This document shows positions 38,401 to 49,142 of a DNA stretch of 64,000 nt, piece after piece. A model generated the notes under the pieces. That model had not been told where the DNA came from and ran no database searches. It saw only the letters and a list, made by a program, of their open reading frames with translations. A program made the position numbers and the translations under genes. Each line of letters begins with the position of its first letter. Within the stretch, counting starts at the first letter, position 1. Source of the stretch: Heterotrichella gracilis (taxonomy: Eukaryota; Sar; Xanthophyceae; Tribonematales; Xanthonemataceae). The DNA is taken from assembly GCA_032358255.1 (NCBI GenBank), contig JAULBX010020077.1, forward strand, positions 16,313 to 80,312, written 5' to 3'.

Positions 38401-40300
38401 CCCGCCACTCACGCGCCAACGCCGCTCTCCGCAACCTGATGGTGCAGGGGGGGGCAACAGGTGGTGATGCAGGGGTCTTTAAATCAGTGGCAAATGCACC
38501 AAATTGCTTTCAATCACGCAGGTGCCTTTCTAGACGCGACGGTACTAGGCGACACACACTCTGGAGAGCAGTGTGAAAGGTGAAGTAAAGCAAACACTCA
38601 AGAATAAAAAAGCTAGCCATGGCTCAATTTTTACTTCGATCTACTTTATTTTTTACTCACTGTGTTGCCTTGTGTAGCGTTGTCCCCTTGAGCTCATCAA
38701 GCTGATCATCACTGCAAACAAGGGGATGATGACAGTGAAGTGATCGATCAGAACGTGGAAGCATGTGGCACTGAGAAAGTACCAGGCATGGTGCTGCACC
38801 TGTCACTTGCCTGAAGTACAGCGGTATGTCAAACTCCTGTGGGAGGCTGCTGATCCATCCATGCCACTCTGAGCTGCTGCCGCGTAACCTGCATAAGATA
38901 GCGCTTTAGCAACATCCTATGGGACTTCCATTATATTCTGGTATTGTAGATAATAAGCAGCGGCAATGCAGATATCACCACGTTTCAACTTGCACATGAC
39001 TATGAACAATGGGGTTAGGATGCAACTTTGCAGGCTTGATTGACTTCCAGCAGCCTATATTCACAGTATAATACATTTGACATTTAGGCACAGGGCAGGA
39101 TTTGTCACCGTAAGTGTGGTTGCGACGAGTGTACCTGATGGCGTTGCATGTGTAGGGCTTAGGGTTTAGGGTTTAGGGTTTAGGACAGGCCTGAGGTGTG
39201 TCATATGACCAGGATTGAGGCCCACAGCTGTGTCCAGGGTTTGGGTGCAGGGTTTTGCATGGGGGATTAGGGTTTAGGGTATAGGGTACGTTCCGGCGTA
39301 CCGCTCAACTGCCAGGCACAGTATGACCAGCGTCCTGTCGTCCACAGCTCCTGCAGCACCACAACACATGAGTTATGTGACATAACGCCCTTGTCACCTC
39401 CAATGCAGCGTTGCGTGGACATGGATTGCAGAGGTCCAAACTGCTGAGCAACGAAAGCCTTGTAAGCTGTCAACAGGATGGTCCTGCGCATCGCATAACT
39501 TGCGTCTTGTCCACACCTGTTTTGCGCAGCTCAGCATACAGTGGGCCCACGCCAGGCTGCGACACGATGGTTTCAGGTATCAGGGATGTCGCCAGCGGGA
39601 ACTGGGCTGCTAGGCAGCTGGTTTTGGCCTTAGTAAGGGTTGTCCAGAAGCCCTGCAGCAGTCCCGGGGCGCACTTTGTGTGCAGCGACTGCCTGCTGTG
39701 CATCCCCCGATGACCATCCTGGTCAGTGCCACAAAGCCCAGAAGTAAGGGGTTGCAGCTGTATGGGAAGCATATTATGCTGGGTATATGAGTGCTGGTTG
39801 GTTTGTAGCGGAAGTGAGCAGTCTGGGGTGTATGCGCTGATACAAGCATACAAGATGCATGCCAATGTGGATGCTTGGGTGTACGCTGCAAGCCTGTTCC
39901 ATACAACACAAGTATATGTGGTGGTTCTGTAGCATATATTAAGCATCGCCTGCGGTGTGGCCGACACGTTTGCAGCGGTGCAATTTTGCATGCATGCATG
40001 TGCCATGTACCACAACCTTGGGCTTGTTCAAACTGAAGGTACCTGCTCGATGATATCTACATCCTGCACGTCGGCACCCCTGTCGCTCAACCACTGCTTC
40101 AGCCTATCCACTTGATCGTGAGGTGCTTGCGGGGCATCGCATGTCGCCCACGTCAGCCCCACTATTGCGCTCAGTGCTGCGGCGGCAGCGGCCGGAAACC
40201 AGGCACGAGTTTTGTCTGCACTGAACCCGCTTGTTTGCCTGCCTACAGCGCTGCGTTCAAGAGCCGAGGACAGCTGTTTCGGGATTCGTGTGGCCCACAT
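35460..40300 (-). CDS. SET-domain protein methyltransferase, Rubisco LSMT-like
   Basis: Twelve phase-consistent exons encode about 534 residues: 40043-40300, 39517-39652, 39290-39350, 38811-38888, 38661-38711, 38307-38435, 37952-38093, 37420-37516, 36936-37126, 36573-36678, 36034-36236, 35460-35612. The first exon begins MWATRIPKQLSS and is rich in Ser, Arg and Ala, then has a hydrophobic AAAAAALSAIVGL; an organelle presequence is likely. The split SET domain shows LGLE-like EWHGWISSLPQEFDIPLYF, WASTIFWSRGMN, GLDFCNHRADPSCAW (the NH..P core) and LSISYGQKSNEELLFAYGF (the catalytic YG-KSNEELL block). The ~190 C-terminal residues are helical, matching the Rubis-subs-bind domain. Relatives methylate lysines of Rubisco large subunit, aldolase, actin or ribosomal proteins, so the substrate here is open. 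Intron 4 uses a GC donor. Confidence 0.85.
37757..37800 (-). repeat. Echo of SET-gene exon 37952-38093 end
   Basis: Repeats 37941-37985 (coding CAWSVCGKSQ plus donor) about 185 bases into the intron, with CTGTACCTGGCTCTTCCCGC conserved. Confidence 0.8.
39157..39190. repeat. Interstitial telomere-type repeats
   Basis: Three to four tandem TTTAGGG units in a SET-gene intron (GGTTTAGGGTTTAGGGTTTAGG), one of the longest such tracts in the window. Others occur near 3857, 3908, 7440-7620, 11590, 15208, 25245, 33290, 39265 and 41830-41960. Confidence 0.85.
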
Positions 40301-40793
40301 GGTGGTGATGGGTTCATGTATACGGGTGTGTGTGGAAGCACTATATGAAGGGTATGCTTGTTGGGAAAGGGTTCAGTCTTTTTGCTACAACCCTGTGCGT
40401 CAAAGTGCAGGACAAGTGTGAGAGCACCAAAGGCATTTGCCTTGCCGAAATTGCAGTTTATTTCGGAAAAATAAACGTTTATGAAAAACGTTTTTTCCCC
40501 GAAATTCCAGGATAAGCCTCGAGTCGCCACTAAAGGCTTGCATTCATGCGCTAATCTAGTTTTGCATACTTTGTCACTCTTTATCTCGGCGCTTGGCGAA
40601 TGCACACCTTCTTCTCAGCATACTCTTTGCGTTCAGTAGTTGAATGAGAAGAACCCATCGCCCAACCCAGACAGTGCGCACATGTGCAACCAGCGAGACT
40701 CCCAGCACTTAATCTCCCACTGAGCACTACCGAGGACGCTTGCGGGCGTGAATCAACCGCTTGCATATTGGATAAACTTGCAAGGGCGTAACC

Positions 40794-43700
40794 ATGCAGA
40801 CTACTGTCGCGCGGGTGCCTTGCGCAGTCTGTTTCCGACACAATGGCACCAGGCATCTAGCTAGCAGCACTGTGTCAACCAGCGGCTTGATGGGGGTGCT
40901 GCAACGCCACAGAGGTAATGCGGGGAAGTAGCTGGAGAGGTGGTGTGTGACATAGGGTCATACGAGGGAGCGCTAAGTGTGGGCTAGGGGCCACAGTGGA
41001 TGCAGGCCCTGCAAGGGCTGGGCTTGCAGCACCCCATAGTTAGCTAGCTGGTAGCACAAACTAACAGCCAACGCATCTGCCAGGCATTGCATATTGCATC
41101 TTGGTGCAGCCATAACGCTGCCCCATTGCAACTTACATCACACACACTAGCCAGGTACATGCTCCATATCAACCATGCCAGCTCCCCACCCCACCCACAT
41201 CATGCTGCTCCAGCACACCCCCACCCACCTCCCTCTTCATCCCTTGCACCCACGTCTTCAATACAACGTGCTGCCCAAACCACGTCTTCAATACACCATG
41301 CTGCCCCCACAGGGCCAACTCTCCCCCGGCAACGGCTACTCCGGCAGCGCACAGCAGCCCAGGCGGATGGCTCAGTGGCCAATGACGGAACCCTTGACAC
41401 CGCGCCAGTAGCGGTGGTTGAAAGTGCTGCAGAGGAGGTGGCGACGCTGGCAACTGCCCCCCATGAACAGTACAGCGAGACAGTGGAGGTGGCGCAGGCG
41501 AGGGGGAAAGCGGTGCCTGCCCAAGGGGAGACGGTACAGGTAATGGGGGGAGGGGTGTACCCGTACTGTATGGGTTGTAGGTTGTATAACACAGGTGTGG
41601 AATGTACTGGGATTGGGCGCTGTAGGGGATGGGAGCAGTGCTGCGCAGTTATGGGCATTGTGCAGGCAATCTACCCTGTGATCTCTAGAGGGTGCGGACA
41701 CTGTGCGGTGCACGGCTGAACCCTAAACCCTGCGTGTGGTGCAGGAAGTCAACCTACATGTATGGAAAGTGTACAGGTTGGGCACTGGTATACATACAGC
41801 TATGCGCAGTGCCCGTGCTCCTGCAAGCCTGAACCCTAAAGCCTGGACCCTAAACCCTAAGTCATGTACCCTGAACCCTAAAACCCCTGCAGAGCGTGCC
41901 ACCGCGTACAACGCGCGCAAGTCTTCGGGATGCCAACCCTAACCCTAGACCCTAGACCCTAAAACCCCTCTGCCGCAGGGCGTGCCGCCGGTGCAGCGCG
42001 CGCGCGACTTCTTGGACGCCAACCCCGGTGCACGCCTGGGCGCTGCGGCGGCTGCCACCTTCCTCCTGGGTACCTTTGTCATCGCGCTGGTTCGCTTCAC
42101 GCGCAAGTACAACTCCCCCCGGGCCAAGCGCGTGCGCAATGTGAACAAGAACAAGCTCATCGTGGAGAGTTTGAACGAGTACCTGCCCAGCAACCGCTTC
42201 GAGCTGACGCCAGGTGCGAAGGGGAAAAGTAACAGAGTGCTCTTGGATGGAAACGGGACGGGGATTGGCTGTGATGCCATGCAGGAGTGGTGTGGGGGGT
42301 GGGTGGGTAGGTGGGTGGGTGGCACACCACACGCATGGTGGCATGTCACCTGTACCATCGTCTGAGGGGCGATGGTCTCTCAAATCGCACTCACCCACCC
42401 TCTCACTCACCTGCATTCGCGGCCATGCACACCATACCCATCGCACGCCATGTATCCTGCCCCCCCCTCCCCACCCAATCCCACCCCTACCTGCAGCTGC
42501 GGCACTCGAGCCGAGCATCGCACCGCACCGCACCACACGCACTGCCGCATCGCACCACCGCCCCCACCACGGCCTCCACCACCACCAGCATCACCACCAC
42601 CGCACCCACCCCTCACCAACCCCCCACCGCCGCAGCCGCAATACGTGTGATGACTGGATTGAGCGCGGGGAAGGTGCCCCCCATGTCACCACCGCCCCAC
42701 ACTTTTGCCCGCACACAACTTACGTACCTCGTGGCATCCCACCACATGCAATGTCATGACCACCACTACCACCACCACCATTACACCAGCACACCTGCAG
42801 CCGCAGCCACGACTACTCCTCATGCGCACCGGGTTCGCCCTTAACCACCCACCACCGGGGCTGCATGCACACCATTCCTCACACACCGCCCACGCCAACC
42901 CCTCCCCACACCATCGACCCCATCGCACCCCCTACCACAGCCGTGCTGGGCAGAAGACTGGCATCACAGCATCATAATGTTCTTCCTGATTATGTGATTG
43001 ATTATGTGATTTGTTCTCCCTGATTGTGTGTTCCCCCCCCCCACCCGCTCCACTCCGCCACCACAAACCCATGCACCCTGCGCGCATCACACCACCACGG
43101 CACCCACACACACCTACACCTGCGGCCACACACTTTATCAACCCCACCACACAAGCACCCGTTAACTCACTCCACCACGCCCCCACCGCAGCCGTGGCGC
43201 GCGTGCTACGCATGAAGACCGGCTTCAGCGCTGTGGAGGTGTTCCGCAAGTATCTGTGGTTCCTGCTGCGGGAGCGCAAGTTCGACCAGGAGGCGGTGAA
43301 TGACCTGGTGTATCTCAAGGCAATCCTGGAGCTCACGGACGAGGAGGTGGGTGGGTGGGGATGGTTGTGGATGTCGGTGAATGGGGTGGGGTGGGGTAGG
43401 AGGGTGGTGTGTGGTGTGTGGGGGTTGGGGCTGGGTGCAGTGGAGTGTTGCGCAAGGATCTGTGGTTCTTGCTGTGGGGGCGCACGTTTGTTTAGGGAGG
43501 CGGTGAATGACCTGGTGTACCTCAAGGCAATCCTGGAGCTCACGGACGAGGTGGGTGGTGGACTGAGGCGGGGGTGTTGAGGGCGGCGCCTGCTAAGGGT
43601 AATGAGATGATAAATACCTTTTCATATAAGATATAGTACTAGTTAAGAATGATAATTATTATATTTCTTAAAAATGTTTCTACTATCAATACCCTTGGCT

Positions 43701-44959
43701 TCATGCACAACGCACTGCTACTGCATATCCATCTGGGTGGGGCACTCAAAGGCATCAATCTGGGCAGCGTCAGTGCATCGCCAGCGCTAGTGCATTCCCG
43801 GAGGGCATTGTTTAAGGGCTGGGGATGATGGGGTGCCTTCTAGCCTTGTGTGGGAGTGGGAATGGGAAAAGAAAGTGATTTTACATCATATTTCGTAATA
43901 TTTTTTTGATGTTTTGTGCTGCGCCAGGTTGCCAGCGCCATCAAAGAGCGTGCGGAGCGCATCTACGAGAAGTACGGCAACGTCATGCTAGACACAGAGG
44001 GCATGACCAAGGCAGGCATCGACCGCAAGGCCACGGCCCGAGCGCTGTTCTCAAAGCTGCTGTTCTTGGCAGGTGTGTGTGTGTGTGTGTGTGTTGATGT
44101 GAGTGGGTGGATGCACAACTGCTGCTTCTTGCTGAGCAAGGACAGCTCATTCCAACTCAATGTCCACTCCATTGCACCGTCAAGGGTCAATTCATGGCAG
44201 AGCTCCACCAATTGAATTGGTGTGGATCCTCACCTGTTTGGTCATCCGGCTGTGGCGCTGAAATGCACTGACATTCCCATGCACGTCTGCCATCCACCTT
44301 GGTATTGGGCTCTAGCCTCCTGACCTCCCTAAACCCTAAACCCTTCACCACCACCCCCCTGCTCCTGCAGAGTCGGACTCGATGCTGACTCAGGACAGCG
44401 AGGTGACCAAGGCCATGGACATCCCCGGGGTGTTTGGCGCCACCAGCGATGACACCAACCAGCTGAGGATTGTGAGCTTGTACGAGGTGGGTGGAGTTGT
44501 GTTGGTACAGCATCACTCCTTGAATGTCGGCGCCGGGGCTGCTTTCCATGTGTGGGCACATTCGAATTGCTGTCAAAGTGTGGGCACCTCAGAACAGCGA
44601 TTTTGAGAGTTGAGGCTGTACCATAACGCTGGGGGTTGCGCCATGTGTCTCGTGCACGCTAGGGGTGCTCTCCATGCCTGGCACCTCAGAACAGCAACTG
44701 CGGACAGCCAGGCAAGTTTGTGCTTCTCTAGACGCTGGTTGATATTCTCGTAGAAGTGACCATGTTTGAGCTTTGGGAGAGGGTATAGGGTGTAGGGTTT
44801 TGGTCTTAAAGGCAGAAGCTACCACATCCAAGCCCCTTCCATTGGTTGAAGGCTTCCAAATCGCACAACTGACCGCCTCATTTCATGGCTGCGTAGGTTG
44901 ATCTGGACCGATTGTCTGCGATGCCAACCACAGATGAGGGCTATGATCAAAGCAGCTGA
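40794..44959 (+). CDS. Conserved-looking plastid membrane protein, function unknown
   Basis: Seven phase-consistent exons encode about 353 residues: 40794-40914, 41313-41539, 41979-42213, 43192-43346, 43928-44072, 44371-44486, 44897-44959 (TGA). The N-terminal ~40 residues (MQTTVARVPCAVCFRHNG...) lack acidic residues, as in a transit peptide. A variable Ala/Glu-rich segment follows, then one membrane helix, LGAAAAATFLLGTFVIALV, flanked by FTRKYNSPRAKRVRNVNKNK. The remaining ~200 residues are predicted helical (VFRKYLWFLLRERKFDQEAVNDLVYLK..., RIYEKYGNVMLDTEGMTKAG). I recall similar sequences annotated as chloroplast inner-membrane proteins in plants, but I cannot assign a function or a symbol. 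Confidence 0.75.
41884..41942 (+). repeat. Echo of plastid-protein exon 3 start
   Basis: Just upstream of exon 41979 a decayed copy of its acceptor and first codons occurs (GCAGAGCGTGCCACCGCG.. against GCAGGGCGTGCCGCCGG..), embedded in CCCTAAACCCTAGACCC-type sequence. Confidence 0.75.
43447..43558 (+). repeat. Echo of plastid-protein exon 4 end
   Basis: Near copy of the exon end coding for LWFLLRER..., then EAVNDLVYLKAILELTDE with its GAGGTGGGTGG donor. The middle has a frameshift; the last ~50 bases are almost perfect. Confidence 0.85.
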
Positions 44960-46489
44960 GGCGGAATGTTGGCGTCCTAGCAGTGTCATGTTGTAGCATT
45001 TGGGGTCCTTGGGATCAGCAAGCGGGGGAGGGGATGCACATTCCCGGGATTAGCAGCGAGATGGGGATGCAGATTGTGGGTCCTTGGGATCAGCAAGCGG
45101 GGGAGGGGATGCACATTATTAATTCCGGAGATAAGCAATGGCGATGCAGAGTGTGGGGCCCTGGGACGAACAGCTAGGTGAAGATGCGCAATGCCACTGG
45201 CTCACTACTGTGACATGCAGCAGCCCATGCGACGCGTATCAATGCACGCACGCACAAAAGTGTGGGCGGCGCATGCGTTGGTAGTGCACAGTGGGAAGGA
45301 GTGGCATGTGTTGGTGGGGGGAGGCATGCTTGGGGATCCCAGGAGCGTGAGTGGGCAACAAGGCGATTTCCAGGTTGCATGCACACTCCATCGCCAAGGG
45401 CGAATGGAGTGAATGGAAATTGCCAGCCAGCCCATTGTCTGTGGAGATCAGCTGTCACTGTTGGGCTCGTATCCGTGCTGCTAGAGTTCACTCTTTTACG
45501 GAACCTGCAGCTGGGGCAGCACAACTTCAGTGCAATTTGACAATCAACGGCGTTTTTGCATCTTGAGTGTACCTATGGTGCCGGTGATGGGGACAGAAGC
45601 TAGCAAGTGAAGTATGAACACAGGCGCAATGTACACACTTTTGTGCTGCTATTGCCTCTATGTAAGGCTGGTGGCTACACGCTTACATTTTTGCATGAAA
45701 ACCCCCCGCATTCCGGGGCCCACCTGGCTGGTTGTGGGCAGGCCCTCAAGAAATGTGAATGATGTGAAGCGCGCATACAACCGGTGGCGTGGCGGCCATG
45801 CCACCGTGCATGGTGCCAGCATCCCAGGTGCATGTCTAGAGTTCTCTAGCACCTGGACCATTGGGGCATGGGCTGATATCGCAGGGTCCTTTGAAGAATG
45901 TAAGAGTCTTGTGGATTACTTTTCAAACTGTTTTAATTCACCAGGCTTTGCCCGCTTGGTGTCCCTTGATGGCAGTGCCATGGGCAGTGACCAGTCTGAA
46001 GCACAGGTGGGTTGATCAGCCTTTCTCAGGGTCTGGGTGATTGTGTGCAGCTGAATGGTGGACTGAGGGGCCTTCTGCCTTTGTGGCTGCAACCACGGCC
46101 ATGCACTGCAGACGCTCAGGGTGCCATTTCCTCAACCCCCTGTCCCTGGGAACCGCCTCTCGGGACTGTGCTCCTACAAAAAGCTAACCAAGCCTCGAGG
46201 TGGTGCCACGTCGGCCAAATATACTGTTCACATGGGCTGCCACGTCATCCGGTTGCAAATCCCCCTCATATCGAGTTCCCTGCGTTTCCTGGCCATGCTA
46301 TGCCCCCCCTGGCCCAGGCTGGAGAAATCCTTATCCGATTGGCTGCGGCCAGATCCGAAAGAACAAAAACAGGCTCGCCCAAACAGCGAAGCTCGTGCAC
46401 CTTCAAGAGCAACCGCATTGCCCTGGCAGCGTCCACTTTACCCGACTGGACACAGACCCTCCCCAGCAGGCTCTGCAGTCGTTGCCACG
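44960..46489. other. Intergenic region upstream of psbO
   Basis: No gene supported. It contains the tandem duplication at 44998-45120. The psbO promoter should lie in the last few hundred bases; I see no clear TATA box. Confidence 0.45.
44998..45120. repeat. Tandem duplication of ~75 bp
   Basis: A unit with GGGTCCTTGGGATCAGCAAGC, then GGGGGAGGGGATGCACATT, occurs twice (near 45003 and 45079). A weaker third relic (GGGGCCCTGGGACGAACAGC) lies near 45156. Confidence 0.85.
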
Positions 46490-47945
46490 ATGTCGCTCAC
46501 CGCTCGTGCCCCCGCCTCTGTGGCCTTCACCAGCAGCAAGGTGCAGGCCAGGCCCGCTCGCTCCAGGTACCATTCGCCATGCGTTACTGCTCGAGGCTGG
46601 GTGTATCCCTCGCCAATCGCAGGAGGAACTAACGGCAGCCTTCTTTGTGTTTTTGCAGCCTCAAGTGCCAGGCCAACAGCGTCAAGGCTGTGCTCAACAC
46701 GTTCGCTGAGAAGGCCCAGGAGGCTGGCAAGCTCGCAGCTGTGTTGGCAAGCACTGCCCTCATTGCAGGCGTAAGTTACCTCGCATTGCTTGCCTCGTAA
46801 CGCTGCGAGTGCACGGTTGGGTCCTTTTCTTCATGCCTGGCAACTGTAGTTATTGCGCACTGTCATTTTGATGTGTTACTGACCTTGATGGGCATTTGTT
46901 TCCATAGGCTGCCAATGCTGTGACCTACGATGAGCTGCAAGGGCTGACCTACCTGCAAGTGAAGGGCAGTGGCATTGCCAACACCTGCCCAGTGATCTCC
47001 GGCGGGACCTCCGACATTGCCATCAAGAGCGGCACCTACCAGTTGGGCAAGTTCTGCATCGAGCCCACTGAGTTCACTGTGAAGGAGGAGTCTGTGTTCA
47101 AGGGTGGAGCCACCGAGTTTGTCAAGACCAAGCTCATGACCCGCTTGACGTACACCCTCGATGAGGTACTTCTTGCAGCCAGCACAGACTGTTTGGGCAG
47201 CAGCAAATGGGTCCTTTAGGGATCCAGCACCCATCCTGTTTCAGTACCCATGGCAACCTTCCCTTGGACTGCATTGTGCCATGCTGTCGAGTTCCTGCTG
47301 TCTCACACCACCAACCTTCTTCTTGCAGATGTCCGGCACCTTCAAGGTCGACGGCAAGAACGTCGAGCTGGTTGAGGAGGACGGCATCGACTACGCCGCT
47401 GTCACTGTGCAGCTCCCCGGTGGCGAGCGCGTGCCATTCCTCTTCTCCGTGAAGGAGTTGCAGGCAAAGGGCACCATCGACAACTTCGGTGGACAGTTCG
47501 CCGTGCCCTCGTACCGTGGATCCTCCTTCCTGGACCCCAAGGTGTGTGCCCAACTCGGTTTCGTGTCTGCTTCTGCTGTGTGCAGGCATTGGCATGGGCG
47601 TGCAAACATGGACCCACCTGTGTTGCTTGAACCCTGCTTCCTCCTTCCTAACGTCGCAGTTTACTAATAAGGCATAAACTGTCGCAGGGCCGTGGTGGCT
47701 CCACCGGGTACGACAACGCAGTTGCCCTGCCCGGTCGCTCCGACGACGAGGCATTGGCAAAGGAGAACGTGAAGGTGGTGACCGCCTCCAAGGGCCAGGC
47801 CGTGTTCTCTGTGGCCAAGTACGACCCAGAGACCGGCGAGATCGCTGGTGTGTTTGAGTCAGTACAGCCATCAGACACAGACTTGGGCGCAAAGGCACCC
47901 AAGGATGTGAAGATCACTGGCCTGTGGTATGCACAGCTCTCATAG
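46490..47945 (+). CDS. psbO: PsbO, 33-kDa manganese-stabilising protein of photosystem II
   Basis: Five exons (46490-46566, 46659-46770, 46908-47165, 47329-47541, 47688-47945) encode 305 residues. The N-terminus [17 protein letters not shown] is a stromal transit peptide. It is followed by a hydrophobic thylakoid signal ending [13 protein letters not shown], an A-x-A cleavage site split by an intron, and the mature start [16 protein letters not shown]. The conserved GSGIANTCP cysteine, KFCIEP cysteine (the usual disulfide pair), [27 protein letters not shown] and a C-terminal GLWYAQL are all present. The protein shields and stabilises the oxygen-evolving Mn cluster on the lumen side of photosystem II. 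Length and motifs are normal. Confidence 0.97.
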
Positions 47946-49142
47946 ATAGGATAGGCTTCCAGCTTGCTGCTTTCTGCTTACTTTTTATTGCACCCCTCTG
48001 TACACTTAGCTGTAACATGATACGCCCCTGTTGAACCAACCATGCACGGTGTGCCAACGCCCCTCCAGCACTCGATGTTCCTGGATGGTGGCTCCAGTTA
48101 CCACAAAGCAGTATTTTGATTCCAGCCCAACTGCTCGAGGGAAACTGTCACTGGCAATGTGTTTAACACAGCACACGGTGGATCAGTGGACACTGCAGGG
48201 AGCCTCCAGCATGGGTTGCACATTTTTAACACGCGTTCATGGTGCACTACGGGCACAGACACTTGAGAAGAGCTCGCACAACGTTGTTTGGGTTTGGGAA
48301 ACGCACTGGGCCCTTGGCACTTTGCGTCGGGTGGCTGTAACACATGTCACAACCAAAAATGGCTTGCCTTCAAGCTGTGCAATGTGCAGCAGTTTGGCAC
48401 CAAAGTGCAGGCCACGCAAAATGCGCTGTCTCCCGGCTCTATCAGCCATCCTATGCTATTGCGATGTTCATCCAAAAATGTCTACCAAAATATTACGCCA
48501 CCAACTATGGCAACATTGGAAGAAAGGGACCAAGTGCCAGACCGCCAGTTGTACCACACCGGGTTGGCATGTCACACAGGGTCAGACCCAAGGTTATGCC
48601 CAGGCTGCTGTGTCACAGCTGTGCAGAGTGTGTCTTGAGGCCCCACCTGATAAGGAAGTGTTACGATGGAGGAACGGGGAGAGGCCCCACCTGCCACCAC
48701 TGATAGATCCTGGCTGGGAACAACTTTGCAGAGCATTGCGAGGCATGCCACACCTTTCTGCCTTGCCAATTAAACAAGCCTTTACACGCATGCGCCTTGC
48801 AAGGCTGCAGCACCTCGGCTAGCCACAAACACTGGTATCGTAAGCCCGCCTACCCACTGAATGGTTTGCAGCACTAGTGACTCAGCATACTGTCACAGTA
48901 ATTATTGCCATGCAAAGTAAACTGCTACTCTACAGCCCCCTGACAGAGACAAAGCCCCCCACTTGCCCCCAAAAGCTAGCTACAACGAGCACTGGCTGAG
49001 CAAAACTGCTGTCTATTATAACGCATACACAATCCTGCCTATTTGATACACATCCTGCGCACAAACGCAACTGCAGCCAGCAACACAAATAACATCTTGG
49101 AGCTGCAGCATCATCATGGAACTGGCTACAGACCTCACTCAT
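47946..49142. other. Convergent intergenic region psbO / SRI-domain protein
   Basis: Both 3' UTRs lie here. A 263-codon open frame (48031-48822) begins inside the likely psbO 3' UTR. It is Cys- and Trp-rich without a recognisable domain, and I do not count it as a gene. Confidence 0.5.
48011..48015 (+). terminator. TGTAA poly(A) signal of psbO
   Basis: TGTAA, the usual green-algal polyadenylation signal, lies 66 bases after the psbO stop codon, at a typical distance. Confidence 0.5.

Noticed and set aside
39157-39190. TTTAGGG repeats considered as a chromosome end
   Set aside because: Only a few units, inside an intron, with genes continuing on both sides; interstitial sequence rather than a telomere.
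48031-48822. 263-codon plus-strand ORF after psbO
   Set aside because: It starts in the probable psbO 3' UTR, has no recognisable domain, odd Cys/Trp-rich composition and no splice context.
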